A DNA stretch of 64,000 bases from Mycobacterium sp. 852002-51057_SCH5723018 (GTDB lineage: Bacteria; Actinomycetota; Actinomycetes; Mycobacteriales; Mycobacteriaceae), in assembly GCF_001667035.1 (NCBI RefSeq), contig NZ_LZIR01000070.1:186001-250000 (forward strand), written 5' to 3'. Position numbers and translations under genes: made by a program. The notes under the pieces are model-generated. The model saw nothing but the letters and a program-made list of their open reading frames with translations. It made no database searches and was not told the origin of the DNA. Below, piece after piece: positions 12,143 to 19,603 of this stretch; within the stretch, counting starts at the first letter, position 1, and each line of letters starts with the position of its first letter.

Positions 12143-12502
12143 ATGACGGTCGTTCGTGCCGAACTGGCTCGGCAGTTTTACTTTGGTGACGACGCGGTGG
12201 TGTTGGTCATGGACACCGATGGGGTGACGACTTTTCTCTCAGCGTTGGTCCGTGCGCGGCAACAGGGTTCGTCGCGGCTGGAGGTCGAGGGCGCGGTTCA
12301 CGATCTTCTCATCGAGCCCGATGCCGCCGACATCGAGCTGCACGATGATCGCGTGGTGTGGCGGCTCGACAATGCCAAGGCCACAGAGATCATCGAGTTG
12401 TTGAGGGCGATGACGCAGGGCACCACCCGTGCGGGTCATTACTACGTCGACATTTCGACGCCGGCTGAGACGTTGGTTCTGTCATGCAACGAGCACGTCT
12501 AG
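12143..12502 (+). CDS. small immunity-like protein, family unnamed
   Basis: About 119 residues, no signal peptide or membrane segment. The layout is an alpha/beta protein with DDAVVLVMDTDGVTTFLSAL, VEGAVHDLLIEP, DIELHDDRVVWRLDN and a C-terminal HYYVDISTPAETLVLS. I recall similar small acidic proteins beside actinobacterial polymorphic toxins, but cannot name a family; an immunity role is inference from context. Start ATG 12143 (GTG 12134 is possible). It lies 38 bp after the methyltransferase and converges with the two immunity-like genes on the other strand. Confidence 0.6.
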   Translation: MTVVRAELARQFYFGDDAVVLVMDTDGVTTFLSALVRARQQGSSRLEVEGAVHDLLIEPDAADIELHDDRVVWRLDNAKATEIIELLRAMTQGTTRAGHYYVDISTPAETLVLSCNEHV

Positions 12503-12508
12503 TTTGAC

Positions 12509-12904
12509 CTACTCTGTGGGTGGGTAGCTGGCGTTTTCCAGGAGCAGGAGAAACCTTGGATAAGTACTGACTTTTTCTTGCACGGAGCGCAATATCTCGA
12601 ACCAGTATTCGTCGGCCGAACGTCCGAAACGCACGCCCGAGCCGACAAGTGTGCTGCCGAAGGAAATATCGGTAAGAAACATAGCTCGCGCCCAGTCGAG
12701 GTCAGACAGCGGCGCTTTGTTCTTGATGGCCTCTTTTAATCGGGTAGTGAGCTGGAACCACTGATGTTTATCTGATTGGCCCAATACCGGGCACAAGAGC
12801 ATATAGGTGTGCTGCGCGGTTCCGGCGTACTCGTTGAGCGCCAGAACCATGAATTCACGTTCATCATCGGTTAGCTCGATCTCGACAAGGTCTTGTTCCG
12901 TCAT
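12509..12904 (-). CDS. putative immunity protein, copy 2 of tandem pair
   Basis: About 131 residues with no signal or membrane helix, mainly alpha-helical. It is a close paralogue of the next gene: shared blocks include VLALNEYAGTAQHTY, LLCPVLGQS, SDLDWARA and TDISFGSTLVGSG. ATG 12904 aligns with the paralogue start and has AGGTGA upstream; GTG 12913, directly abutting the upstream stop, would add three residues. The GC content is visibly below that of flanking genes. Position downstream of a secreted toxin-like gene suggests a cytoplasmic immunity function; the family is not recognised. Confidence 0.75.
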   Translation of the reverse strand: MTEQDLVEIELTDDEREFMVLALNEYAGTAQHTYMLLCPVLGQSDKHQWFQLTTRLKEAIKNKAPLSDLDWARAMFLTDISFGSTLVGSGVRFGRSADEYWFEILRSVQEKVSTYPRFLLLLENASYPPTE

Positions 12905-12913
12905 TCGGTTCAC

Positions 12914-13336
12914 CTAGTTCGTGCGTCCATCGTGGGATTTACTCTTCAGCGGCGGCTGCCTCGTGTTCTGCAAGAGCAGAAGAAACCGGTCGTGACTGCT
13001 GACTTTCCTTTGCACGGAGCGGAGCACTTCGAACCAATGTTTATCGGCGGCCGGTCCGAAACGTAGTCCTGAGCCCACGAGGGTACTGCCGAACGAAATA
13101 TCGGTGAGAAACAGTGCACGAGCCCAGTCAAGGTCAGACATTGGCTTCTTGATTTCGATGGCTAAAGAGAGCCGGTTAACGAGTTGGAACCACTCCTGCT
13201 TACTTGATTGTCCCAACACCGGGCACAGCAACCGGTACGTGTGTTGTGCGGTGCCGGCGTACTCGTTGAGGGCAAGAACAATGAGCTTCCGCTCTTCATC
13301 GGTCAGCTCGATTGCAACGAGTTCCGATTCCGGCAT
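12914..13336 (-). CDS. putative immunity protein, copy 1 of tandem pair
   Basis: 140 residues from ATG 13336 (MPESELVAIELTDEE). Roughly 70 percent identical by eye to the downstream copy over most of the length, diverging at the last dozen residues. It is soluble and acidic at the N-terminus, with conserved aromatic pairs (EWFQL, HWFEVLRSVQ). It begins 56 bp after the stop of the toxin-like gene and is on the same strand, so cotranscription is likely. Divergent tandem immunity copies are common where toxin variants are exchanged. Confidence 0.75.
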   Translation of the reverse strand: MPESELVAIELTDEERKLIVLALNEYAGTAQHTYRLLCPVLGQSSKQEWFQLVNRLSLAIEIKKPMSDLDWARALFLTDISFGSTLVGSGLRFGPAADKHWFEVLRSVQRKVSSHDRFLLLLQNTRQPPLKSKSHDGRTN

Positions 13337-13392
13337 CGGCTCAGCCTAACCAAGTGGAGGGACAGCGCGGCAATAGCGTCATCTTGGTCGCA

Positions 13393-14676
13393 TCATTGTT
13401 CATTGTCATCTGGGAGTTCGCCAAATAGTGGCATGCCATGGTGCTGACCCGGTTTATGCGGATGGATGACGTGTGGCTCTATGGACAGCCCTCCGCCGAA
13501 GGGAAGCCCGGGCATTCCGCCACCGCCCTCTCCGACAACGGGTAAAGGCTTCACAGGCGGCGTCTCCACCGGCGGACCAGCTGGTGGTTTGGTCGGCGCA
13601 GGTTCTCCGCCGGCCGCCGGTGGCGGTGCAGGACGCGATCCGGATGGTGTCGGAAGCGGCTCGTCGGCAAGTTGGCGGTGCTCAAACGAGCCGACGCTAC
13701 CGCCGAACTTTTGGTCAACGTAATTGGGTCTCGCCTGCAAGTCGGGCTTGAATACTGTGCCACAGTCGCCTCCTACACCGCTCGTGTCTCGGATGATCAA
13801 CACATTGTCTCTAGGGTCGTAAATGACCGGGGCGCGGTCGGTGCTGCTTGGGCCAAGTCGTAGTCCATCAGGGTTCTCAATTGATCTTTTCAACTTTCCG
13901 TATACCAAGTCCGCGAGTTGGTCTTTGGTCATTCCGGGAAAATCGTCCATGTGGCCGTTCGGACTGCTGGCATGACCGTAAGCGATTTTTTGTGCGGCCC
14001 GCATCAGCGGGTCGTCGCTCCAGCCGCCAGTCGGAGGGTCGGGTTCGGGATTCGGAGCCTCTTTGAAGGTGTGATTGTCGACGGCCCGGACCTTGTTGCG
14101 CTCGTCTTCGCGGGCGGTCGTGCCATCAACCGCAGATGTCTCGGGGAAGCTGAGCGCCTCGATGTCCTTGGTAGCGGCGGCGATTCGCGCGGCGAGCTCG
14201 TGATCGCCGGTAACCAAGGCGGCCACCCGGTGGCGAATGAAGCTCGCATGGCCTTGGGCGACGGCGAGGCGGGCGGCCCGAAACTCGGACGAACCACCAC
14301 GCATGCGATCGGTGACCGAATAGTCCTCACCCACGCTAAAGCCGTCAGCGCGCGCATCCTCGACGGCCTCTAACACTGCGTGTATGCAGGCTTGCAACCG
14401 CTCTTCGCCACGAGCGGCGACGGCGGCGGCCCCATGCAACTGGTCCGACGCGTCGCGGACCTTGACCAGATCGAGGTACGACCGTTCGTGGGCCGCGGCG
14501 GCGGCCTGACCCGTCCACGCGGCGTCCCCGGGCGTCGAAATCCGATTATGCACTTCGCCGAACGTCTGCTCCCAAAGATGGCCGGCGCGCGTCCAATGCT
14601 CTGCCGCTTCACGCAGATAGGCGGTGTCTAAGGTCTGCACTTGCGACAAGGTCGGCAGCGCTGCGCCGGCCGCCAT
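13393..14676 (-). CDS. WXG-type T7SS effector with probable C-terminal toxin core
   Basis: 427 residues. Residues 1-180 are a helical WXG100-like export module (LPTLSQVQTLDTAYLREAAE, W54-T-G) seen at the head of many mycobacterial polymorphic toxins. Residues 195-220 are a Pro-rich linker. Residues about 226-325 form a toxin-like core with AYGHA (H235), H242-MDDFPG, then VIYDPRDNVLIIRDTSG and GTVFKPD, reminiscent of BECR-fold RNase toxins of contact-dependent systems. Residues 341-427 are an unusual Pro/Gly/His-rich tail. Its ATG directly abuts the stop of the EspC-like gene. Toxin activity is inferred; the N-terminal family assignment is firmer. Confidence 0.75.
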   Translation of the reverse strand: MAAGAALPTLSQVQTLDTAYLREAAEHWTRAGHLWEQTFGEVHNRISTPGDAAWTGQAAAAAHERSYLDLVKVRDASDQLHGAAAVAARGEERLQACIHAVLEAVEDARADGFSVGEDYSVTDRMRGGSSEFRAARLAVAQGHASFIRHRVAALVTGDHELAARIAAATKDIEALSFPETSAVDGTTAREDERNKVRAVDNHTFKEAPNPEPDPPTGGWSDDPLMRAAQKIAYGHASSPNGHMDDFPGMTKDQLADLVYGKLKRSIENPDGLRLGPSSTDRAPVIYDPRDNVLIIRDTSGVGGDCGTVFKPDLQARPNYVDQKFGGSVGSFEHRQLADEPLPTPSGSRPAPPPAAGGEPAPTKPPAGPPVETPPVKPLPVVGEGGGGMPGLPFGGGLSIEPHVIHPHKPGQHHGMPLFGELPDDNEQ

Positions 14677-14988
14677 CTAGCACGCCTTTACCGGGCTGAG
14701 CGCGCGAAACTCCGCTGCCGAATGAACTTCATTCTCGCCATAGCTAGCGGAGACTCGAGTCAGTGCGGCGGCCGTCGCTTGGATGCGCGAACTGCACCTG
14801 AGCCCGGCCGCGGCGATCTGCGCGTGCGCAGCGTTCACCGCAGCCGCGCTGGCCAGTACTGATGACCCCACCAACGTCGGCGCGCTGCTGGCCGCCAGGC
14901 TCGCCGCCAAAGCCTCACACCAGCCAGCTTCCGCGCGCAGACCATCCTCGCTGACCCGCAACTCGGTGGCAGCCCCCCGCGACTCCAT
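14677..14988 (-). CDS. EspC-like T7SS partner protein
   Basis: 103-residue helical hairpin, like the EspC/WXG100-type proteins that pair with larger ESX substrates. After helix 2 it carries Y83-GEN-E87, a YxxxD/E type VII secretion signal. Helix 1 contains AGWCEALAASLA. It is followed without a gap by the effector, so 1:1 translation and heterodimer formation are expected, as for PE/PPE and EspC/EspA pairs. The ATG at 14988 has a TAAACT box 6 nt upstream and no ribosome site, suggesting a leaderless transcript for the whole toxin operon. No ESX apparatus genes are nearby, so export would use a chromosomal ESX system elsewhere. Confidence 0.8.
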   Translation of the reverse strand: MESRGAATELRVSEDGLRAEAGWCEALAASLAASSAPTLVGSSVLASAAAVNAAHAQIAAAGLRCSSRIQATAAALTRVSASYGENEVHSAAEFRALSPVKAC

Positions 14989-14994
14989 GCGCGC

Positions 14995-15000
14995 AGTTTA
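14995..15000 (-). promoter_or_regulatory. -10 box of the toxin operon, leaderless
   Basis: TAAACT on the minus strand ends 6 nt before the ATG of the EspC-like gene. No Shine-Dalgarno sequence lies between them. Confidence 0.5.
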
Positions 15001-15040
15001 GGACCGATGCCCGTTTGTCACAGTTCACCAGGGCGCCCAT

Positions 15041-15046
15041 TAACCT
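15041..15046 (+). promoter_or_regulatory. -10 box, leaderless start of the serine hydrolase
   Basis: TAACCT ends 7 nt before ATG 15054, with no ribosome site. It is back to back with the toxin operon promoter, about 40 bp away. Confidence 0.45.
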
Positions 15047-15053
15047 GAACCGG

Positions 15054-16262
15054 ATGAATCTCGACACCAACCAGGCCTCCATCCGCGAAGTGTGCGACGC
15101 CGGCCTGCTGGCCGGCGCGGTGACGGTGGTCTGGCAGCGCGGAGAACTGCTGCAGGTCAACGAGATCGGCTACCGCGACATCGACGCCGGCCTGCCCATA
15201 CAACGCGACACGCTGTTTCGCATCGCGTCGATGACCAAGCCGGTCACCGTCGCGGCGGTGATGAGCCTGGTCGACGAGGGCAAGCTGGCGCTCAAAGACC
15301 CGGTCACGCGCTGGGCGCCGGAGCTGGCAGAGGTGCGGGTGCTCGACGACCCGCACGGCCCGCTGGACCGGACGCATCCGGCGAGCCGCACCATCCTCAT
15401 CGAGGACCTGCTCACCCACACCAGCGGGCTGGCCTACGCGTTCTCGGTCTCCGGGCCGATCTCGAAGGCCTACATGCGGCTGCCGTTCAACCAGGGGCAG
15501 GACGCCTGGCTGAGGGAACTGGCCAAGCTGCCCCTGGTGCATCAGCCAGGCGACCGCGTCACCTACAGCCACTCCATAGACCTGTTGGGGGTCATCGCTT
15601 CCCGCATCGACGGCAAGCCGTTCTACCAGGTGCTCGACGAGCGGGTGCTGGGTCCGGCGGGCATGCCCGACACCGGCTTCTTCGTCACACCCGAGGCGCG
15701 CCGCCGCGCCGCGACCATGTACTCGCTCGACGATGATCACCGGCTGCGCCACGACGTGATGGGGCCGCCGCACATCACGCCGCCCTCGTTCTGCAACGCC
15801 GGCGGCGGGCTGTGGTCGACGGCCGACGACTACCTGCGGTTCGTGCGGATGCTGCTGGACGACGGGACGGTCGACGGCGTGCGGGTGTTGTCCCCCGAGT
15901 CGGCCCGCCTCATGCGCACCGACCGGCTCACCGACGAACAGAAGCGGCACAGCTTCCTAGGGGCGCCGTACTGGGTGGGCCGCGGCTTCGGGCTGAACCT
16001 GTCGGTGGTGACCGACCCGGCGAAGTCCATCCCGCTGTTCGGCCCGGGCGGGCTGGGAGCATTCAGCTGGCCCGGCGCCTACGGGACGTGGTGGCAAGCC
16101 GATCCGAGCGCCGACGACCTGATCCTGTTGTATCTGATTCAGAACATGCCCGACCTGTCGGTGGATGCGGCCACGGCCGTCGCGGGTAACACGTCGCTGG
16201 CGAAACTGCGCACGGCGCAACCGAAATTCGTCCGCCGGACCTATCAGTCGCTCGGGCTCTGA
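15054..16262 (+). CDS. beta-lactamase-family serine hydrolase
   Basis: Class C beta-lactamase/penicillin-binding-like hydrolase, in mycobacteria usually an esterase or peptidase. The nucleophile motif S59-M-T-K62 lies in FRIASMTKPVT, and Y171-S-H173 replaces the YxN motif. HTSGLAYAF and the C-terminal FGPGGLGAFSWPGAYGTWW complete the fold. About 402 residues, with no obvious signal peptide, so probably cytoplasmic. ATG 15054 is preceded by a TANNNT box. The GNAT gene follows after 4 bp, suggesting one transcript. Substrate unknown. Confidence 0.88.
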   Translation: MNLDTNQASIREVCDAGLLAGAVTVVWQRGELLQVNEIGYRDIDAGLPIQRDTLFRIASMTKPVTVAAVMSLVDEGKLALKDPVTRWAPELAEVRVLDDPHGPLDRTHPASRTILIEDLLTHTSGLAYAFSVSGPISKAYMRLPFNQGQDAWLRELAKLPLVHQPGDRVTYSHSIDLLGVIASRIDGKPFYQVLDERVLGPAGMPDTGFFVTPEARRRAATMYSLDDDHRLRHDVMGPPHITPPSFCNAGGGLWSTADDYLRFVRMLLDDGTVDGVRVLSPESARLMRTDRLTDEQKRHSFLGAPYWVGRGFGLNLSVVTDPAKSIPLFGPGGLGAFSWPGAYGTWWQADPSADDLILLYLIQNMPDLSVDAATAVAGNTSLAKLRTAQPKFVRRTYQSLGL

Positions 16263-16266
16263 CGCC

Positions 16267-16806
16267 ATGCCCGAGTACCCGCCCGACCGCATCGACGGGT
16301 CGCGGGTGCTGTTGCGCCCGCCGGTGCTCGACGACGCCGGCGCGCTGTTCCAGCGGGTCGCCCGCGACCCCCAGGTGACGAAGTACCTGCTCTGGGCACC
16401 GCACGCCGACGTGGCGGCAACCCGGCGGGTGATCACCGAGAAACTCAACGCCAGCGCCGACGAACGAACCTGGGCAATCACGTTGCGGCACAGCGGCGAA
16501 ATCATCGGCCTGACCAGCTGCCGGCGCCCGGTGCCGCACTCGGTGGAAATCGGTTACTGCCTCGGGCGGAAATGGTGGGGCAAGGGCTATATGCCCGAGG
16601 TGCTTGAGCTGCTGATGACCGCGCTGGAAGCCGATCGCCGCGTGTACCGCGCCTGGGCCACCTGCCACGTCGACAACGAGCGCTCGGCGAGCGTGCTGCT
16701 GCGGGCCGGGTTCGCGCTCGAGGGCCGGCTGGCCCGCTACGCCGTCTACCCCACGCTCGGCCCCGAGCCGCAGGACGCCCTGCTCTACGCCAGGACGCTG
16801 CGCTGA
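16267..16806 (+). CDS. GNAT family N-acetyltransferase (RimJ/RimL-like)
   Basis: About 179 residues. The acetyl-CoA-binding core is seen as EIGYCLGRKWWGKGYMPEVL, with the later signature CHVDNERSASVLLRAGF that is typical of the RimJ/RimL group. The N-terminal strand RVLLRPPVLDDA is also typical. Such enzymes acetylate protein N-termini or small amines; the substrate here is unknown. It starts 4 bp after the serine hydrolase stop. Confidence 0.9.
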   Translation: MPEYPPDRIDGSRVLLRPPVLDDAGALFQRVARDPQVTKYLLWAPHADVAATRRVITEKLNASADERTWAITLRHSGEIIGLTSCRRPVPHSVEIGYCLGRKWWGKGYMPEVLELLMTALEADRRVYRAWATCHVDNERSASVLLRAGFALEGRLARYAVYPTLGPEPQDALLYARTLR

Positions 16807-16839
16807 GGGGCCCGTTTGCGTGTGAATCCAGGCCGCCCT

Positions 16840-16895
16840 GAGTGCACAAACACCGCCCGGGCTGCACACTCAAAGCCGTGACCGCACACTCAAAA
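16840..16895. repeat. intergenic GCACACTCAAA direct repeats
   Basis: The 97-bp gap between two convergent genes contains two copies of GCACACTCAAA (16864-16874 and 16884-16894), spaced 20 bp apart start to start, plus GAGTGCAC at 16840-16847 in roughly inverted relation. Together they could fold into a hairpin between convergent genes. I suspect a dispersed mycobacterial intergenic repeat, unverified. Confidence 0.45.
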
Positions 16896-16903
16896 GCGCC
16901 CGG

Positions 16904-19603
16904 CTACCCCTCCAGCGCCCGGCGCGCGTAGGCGCGCACGTCGGCGTCGCTGTCCTTGAGCGCGATGCCCAGCGCGTCGCGGGCGGCGGGGTCGCCGGCC
17001 CAGCGGGTCAGGCTCAGCACCGCCGCCTTGCGCACGTCGAGGTGCGCATCGCCCAGCGCCTCGGCCAGCCGGGACACCGCAATCTCGGCCGCCGCACCGG
17101 CCAGCGCCCGCGCCGCGCCCACCCGCACCTGCCAGGCCGGCGCCAGTAGCGCGCGCTCGACGGCGTCCAGATCGCCTTGCTCGCAGCCCAATTCGCCCAG
17201 CGCGGCCAGCGCGGCCGCACGCACCAGCGGGTCGGGGTCGGCGAGCAGCGCCCGGACGGCACCGCCACCGCCACCGCCACCGCCACCAAGGGTGGCCAGG
17301 CCGCCGGCCGACGCGATGCGGACCTCCCGGTTCTCGTCCCGGGTGGCGGTGACGACGCCGTCCACGTCGTCAACCGACACCAGCGCCCGCACCGCCTCGA
17401 TCCGCACCCGGTGATCGGGATCGGCCAGCGCGCGGCGGTATTCCTGCGCAGCACCGGCCCGCCGCGAGGCCAGCAGGTAGATCGCGGCCGCGCGCACCAC
17501 CGAGTCGCGGGAGCCCAGATGCTCCGCCACGCCGCCCGGGTCGGGCAGCACCTCGACCAGCTCACGGATGCCCTCGGCGGCGGCGCGGCGCACCGCGGAG
17601 TCGGCATCGTCCAGCGCCGCGAACAGGGCGGGCGCGTACCCGTCGGGAATGTGCTCGGTCAGCGTGGCGACCGCGGTGCGGCGCACCCCGGGATCGGCAT
17701 CGGTCAGATAGGGCCCGAGGTCGGCGATCGCCGGCTCCTCGAGCGCGAGGACCTCGGCGATGCGCGGCGAGGGTGCCTCGAAACCCGCCGGGGTCGAGGC
17801 GATTCGGGACACCGCGGTCGCCGGGGCCTGCCCGCCGATCAGTGGCGGCTGCGCCACCTCGTGCACCGTCTGGTCGGCCGGCGGCAGGCCGTCCAGCTCC
17901 GGCACCGGAACGAAGTACGGGGCGACCGGGCGCTTCAGGAACACCATCTGGCCGTCGCCGCCTTTGTGCAGGTTGAGGTGATAGCCCCATTCGCTGTCGT
18001 CGCGGACGGGCAGGTCGGCGCGGTCGTGGTAAAGGCCCCAACGCGATTCGGTGCGGGTCAGCGAGGACCGGGCCGCCATCTCGGCGCAGTCCCGGATGAA
18101 CGACACCTCCACGGCGCGCATCAGCTCGTGCGGGTTGCGGGCGCCCATCTCGGCGATCTCGTCGCGCATCCGGTCGAAGGTGCGCACCGCGACGGACAGC
18201 TTCGCGGCGCTCTTCGGCGGCGCCACATAGTCGTTGACGAACCGGCGCAGCTTGTATTCCACCTGCGGTTGGGGCGGGCCGTCCGGATGACGCAGCGGGC
18301 GGTAGATCAGCTCGTGCGCGTCGCGCAGCTGGCCTTCCGGAAGCTGTTGCGGCGCAGCGACATCAGCTAGCGAATCGGCGGCGTCGGTGCCGGCCAGGTC
18401 GCCGAAGACGAACGCCCCGATCATGTAGTTGTGCGGGACGCAGGCCAGGTCTCCGGCGGCATACAGCCCGGCCACCGTGGTGCGGGCGTGCTCATCGACC
18501 CACACGCCCGACGCGGAATGACCGCTGCACAAGCCGATCTCGGAGATGTGCATCTCGATGTCGTGGGTGCGGTAATCATGACCGCGGTTGGCGTGGAAGG
18601 TGCCCCGGGTGGGCCGTTCCGTGGTGTGCAGGATGTTCTCCAGCGCGGTCAGCGTCTCGTCGGGCAGGTGCGACACCTTCAGATAGATGGGGCCGCGGGC
18701 GGAGTCGATCTCGCTCTTCACCTCGGCCATCATCTGGCCCGACCAGTAATCGGAGTCGACGAACCGCTCCCCCAACGCGTTGACCTGGTAGCCGCCGAAC
18801 GGGTTGGCCACGTAGGCGCACGCCGGGCCGTTGTAGTCCTTGATCAGCGGATTGACCTGGAAACACTCGATTCCCGACAGCTCGGCGCCCGCGTGGTAGG
18901 CCATCGCGTACCCGTCGCCGGCGTTGGTCGGGTTCTCGTAGGTCCCGTACAGGTACCCCGACGCGGGCAGCCCGAGCCGCCCGCACGCCCCCGTCGCGAG
19001 GATCACCGCCTTGGCGCCGACGGCGACGAACTCACCTGTGCGCGTGTTGAACGCGGCGGCGCCCACCGCGCGGCCTCCCATTTTTGGATCGGTCAGCACC
19101 CGCACCGGCATCAGCCGGTTCTCGATGCGGATCTTCTCGCGCATCGAGCGCTGCCGCAGCACCCGGTACAGCGCCTTCTTGACGTCCTTGCCCTCCGGCA
19201 TGGGCAGCACATAGGAGCCGGAACGGTGCACGCGGCGCACCGCGTACTCGCCGTGTTCGTCCTTCTCGAACTTCACCCCGTAGCGCTCGAGGCGCTGCAC
19301 CATCGCGAAGCCGCGGGTGGCGGTCTGATACACGGTGCGCTGGTTGACGATCCCGTCGTTGGCGCGGGTGATCTCGGCAACGTAGTCCTCGGGCTCCGCC
19401 TTGCCGGGGATGACGGCGTTGTTGACCCCGTCCATGCCCATCGCAAGCGCGCCGGAGTGCCGCACGTGGGCCTTCTCCAACAGCAGCACCTGCGCGCCGT
19501 GCTCGGCAGCGGACAGGGCCGCCATGGTGCCCGCGGTGCCGCCGCCGATCACCAGCACGTCGCAGTCCAGGCGAACGGGGGCCAGATCCGGAACCAGCAT
19601 CAT
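16904..19603 (-). CDS. AprA-like FAD oxidoreductase fused to HEAT repeats
   Basis: 899 residues. Residues about 12-560 form a fumarate reductase/adenylylsulfate reductase-type flavoprotein: Rossmann motif VLVIGGGTAGTMAAL, flavin site GLYAAGDLACVPHN and HISEIGLCSGHSASG. The AprA resemblance lies in the ALAMGMDGVNNAVIPGKAE region. After a linker, residues about 640-899 hold around eight HEAT repeats (DADPGVRRTAVATL and similar), likely a protein docking surface. Its ATG overlaps the ATPase stop, so it is the last gene of a six-gene operon with a 2[4Fe-4S] ferredoxin, the probable electron partner. Substrate unknown; a sulfur or other oxyanion compound is inferred from the importer. Confidence 0.85.
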   Translation of the reverse strand: MMLVPDLAPVRLDCDVLVIGGGTAGTMAALSAAEHGAQVLLLEKAHVRHSGALAMGMDGVNNAVIPGKAEPEDYVAEITRANDGIVNQRTVYQTATRGFAMVQRLERYGVKFEKDEHGEYAVRRVHRSGSYVLPMPEGKDVKKALYRVLRQRSMREKIRIENRLMPVRVLTDPKMGGRAVGAAAFNTRTGEFVAVGAKAVILATGACGRLGLPASGYLYGTYENPTNAGDGYAMAYHAGAELSGIECFQVNPLIKDYNGPACAYVANPFGGYQVNALGERFVDSDYWSGQMMAEVKSEIDSARGPIYLKVSHLPDETLTALENILHTTERPTRGTFHANRGHDYRTHDIEMHISEIGLCSGHSASGVWVDEHARTTVAGLYAAGDLACVPHNYMIGAFVFGDLAGTDAADSLADVAAPQQLPEGQLRDAHELIYRPLRHPDGPPQPQVEYKLRRFVNDYVAPPKSAAKLSVAVRTFDRMRDEIAEMGARNPHELMRAVEVSFIRDCAEMAARSSLTRTESRWGLYHDRADLPVRDDSEWGYHLNLHKGGDGQMVFLKRPVAPYFVPVPELDGLPPADQTVHEVAQPPLIGGQAPATAVSRIASTPAGFEAPSPRIAEVLALEEPAIADLGPYLTDADPGVRRTAVATLTEHIPDGYAPALFAALDDADSAVRRAAAEGIRELVEVLPDPGGVAEHLGSRDSVVRAAAIYLLASRRAGAAQEYRRALADPDHRVRIEAVRALVSVDDVDGVVTATRDENREVRIASAGGLATLGGGGGGGGGAVRALLADPDPLVRAAALAALGELGCEQGDLDAVERALLAPAWQVRVGAARALAGAAAEIAVSRLAEALGDAHLDVRKAAVLSLTRWAGDPAARDALGIALKDSDADVRAYARRALEG
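17261..17287 (-). repeat. GGTGGC microsatellite encoding poly-glycine
   Basis: 27-bp run of about 4.5 ACCGCC units (plus strand) inside the HEAT region, encoding nine consecutive glycines between two HEAT units. Unit loss or gain would stay in frame, so length variation between strains is plausible. Confidence 0.8.

Noticed and set aside
17261..17287. CRISPR-like repeat array
   Set aside because: It is a coding glycine microsatellite without spacers; no CRISPR array or cas gene is visible anywhere.
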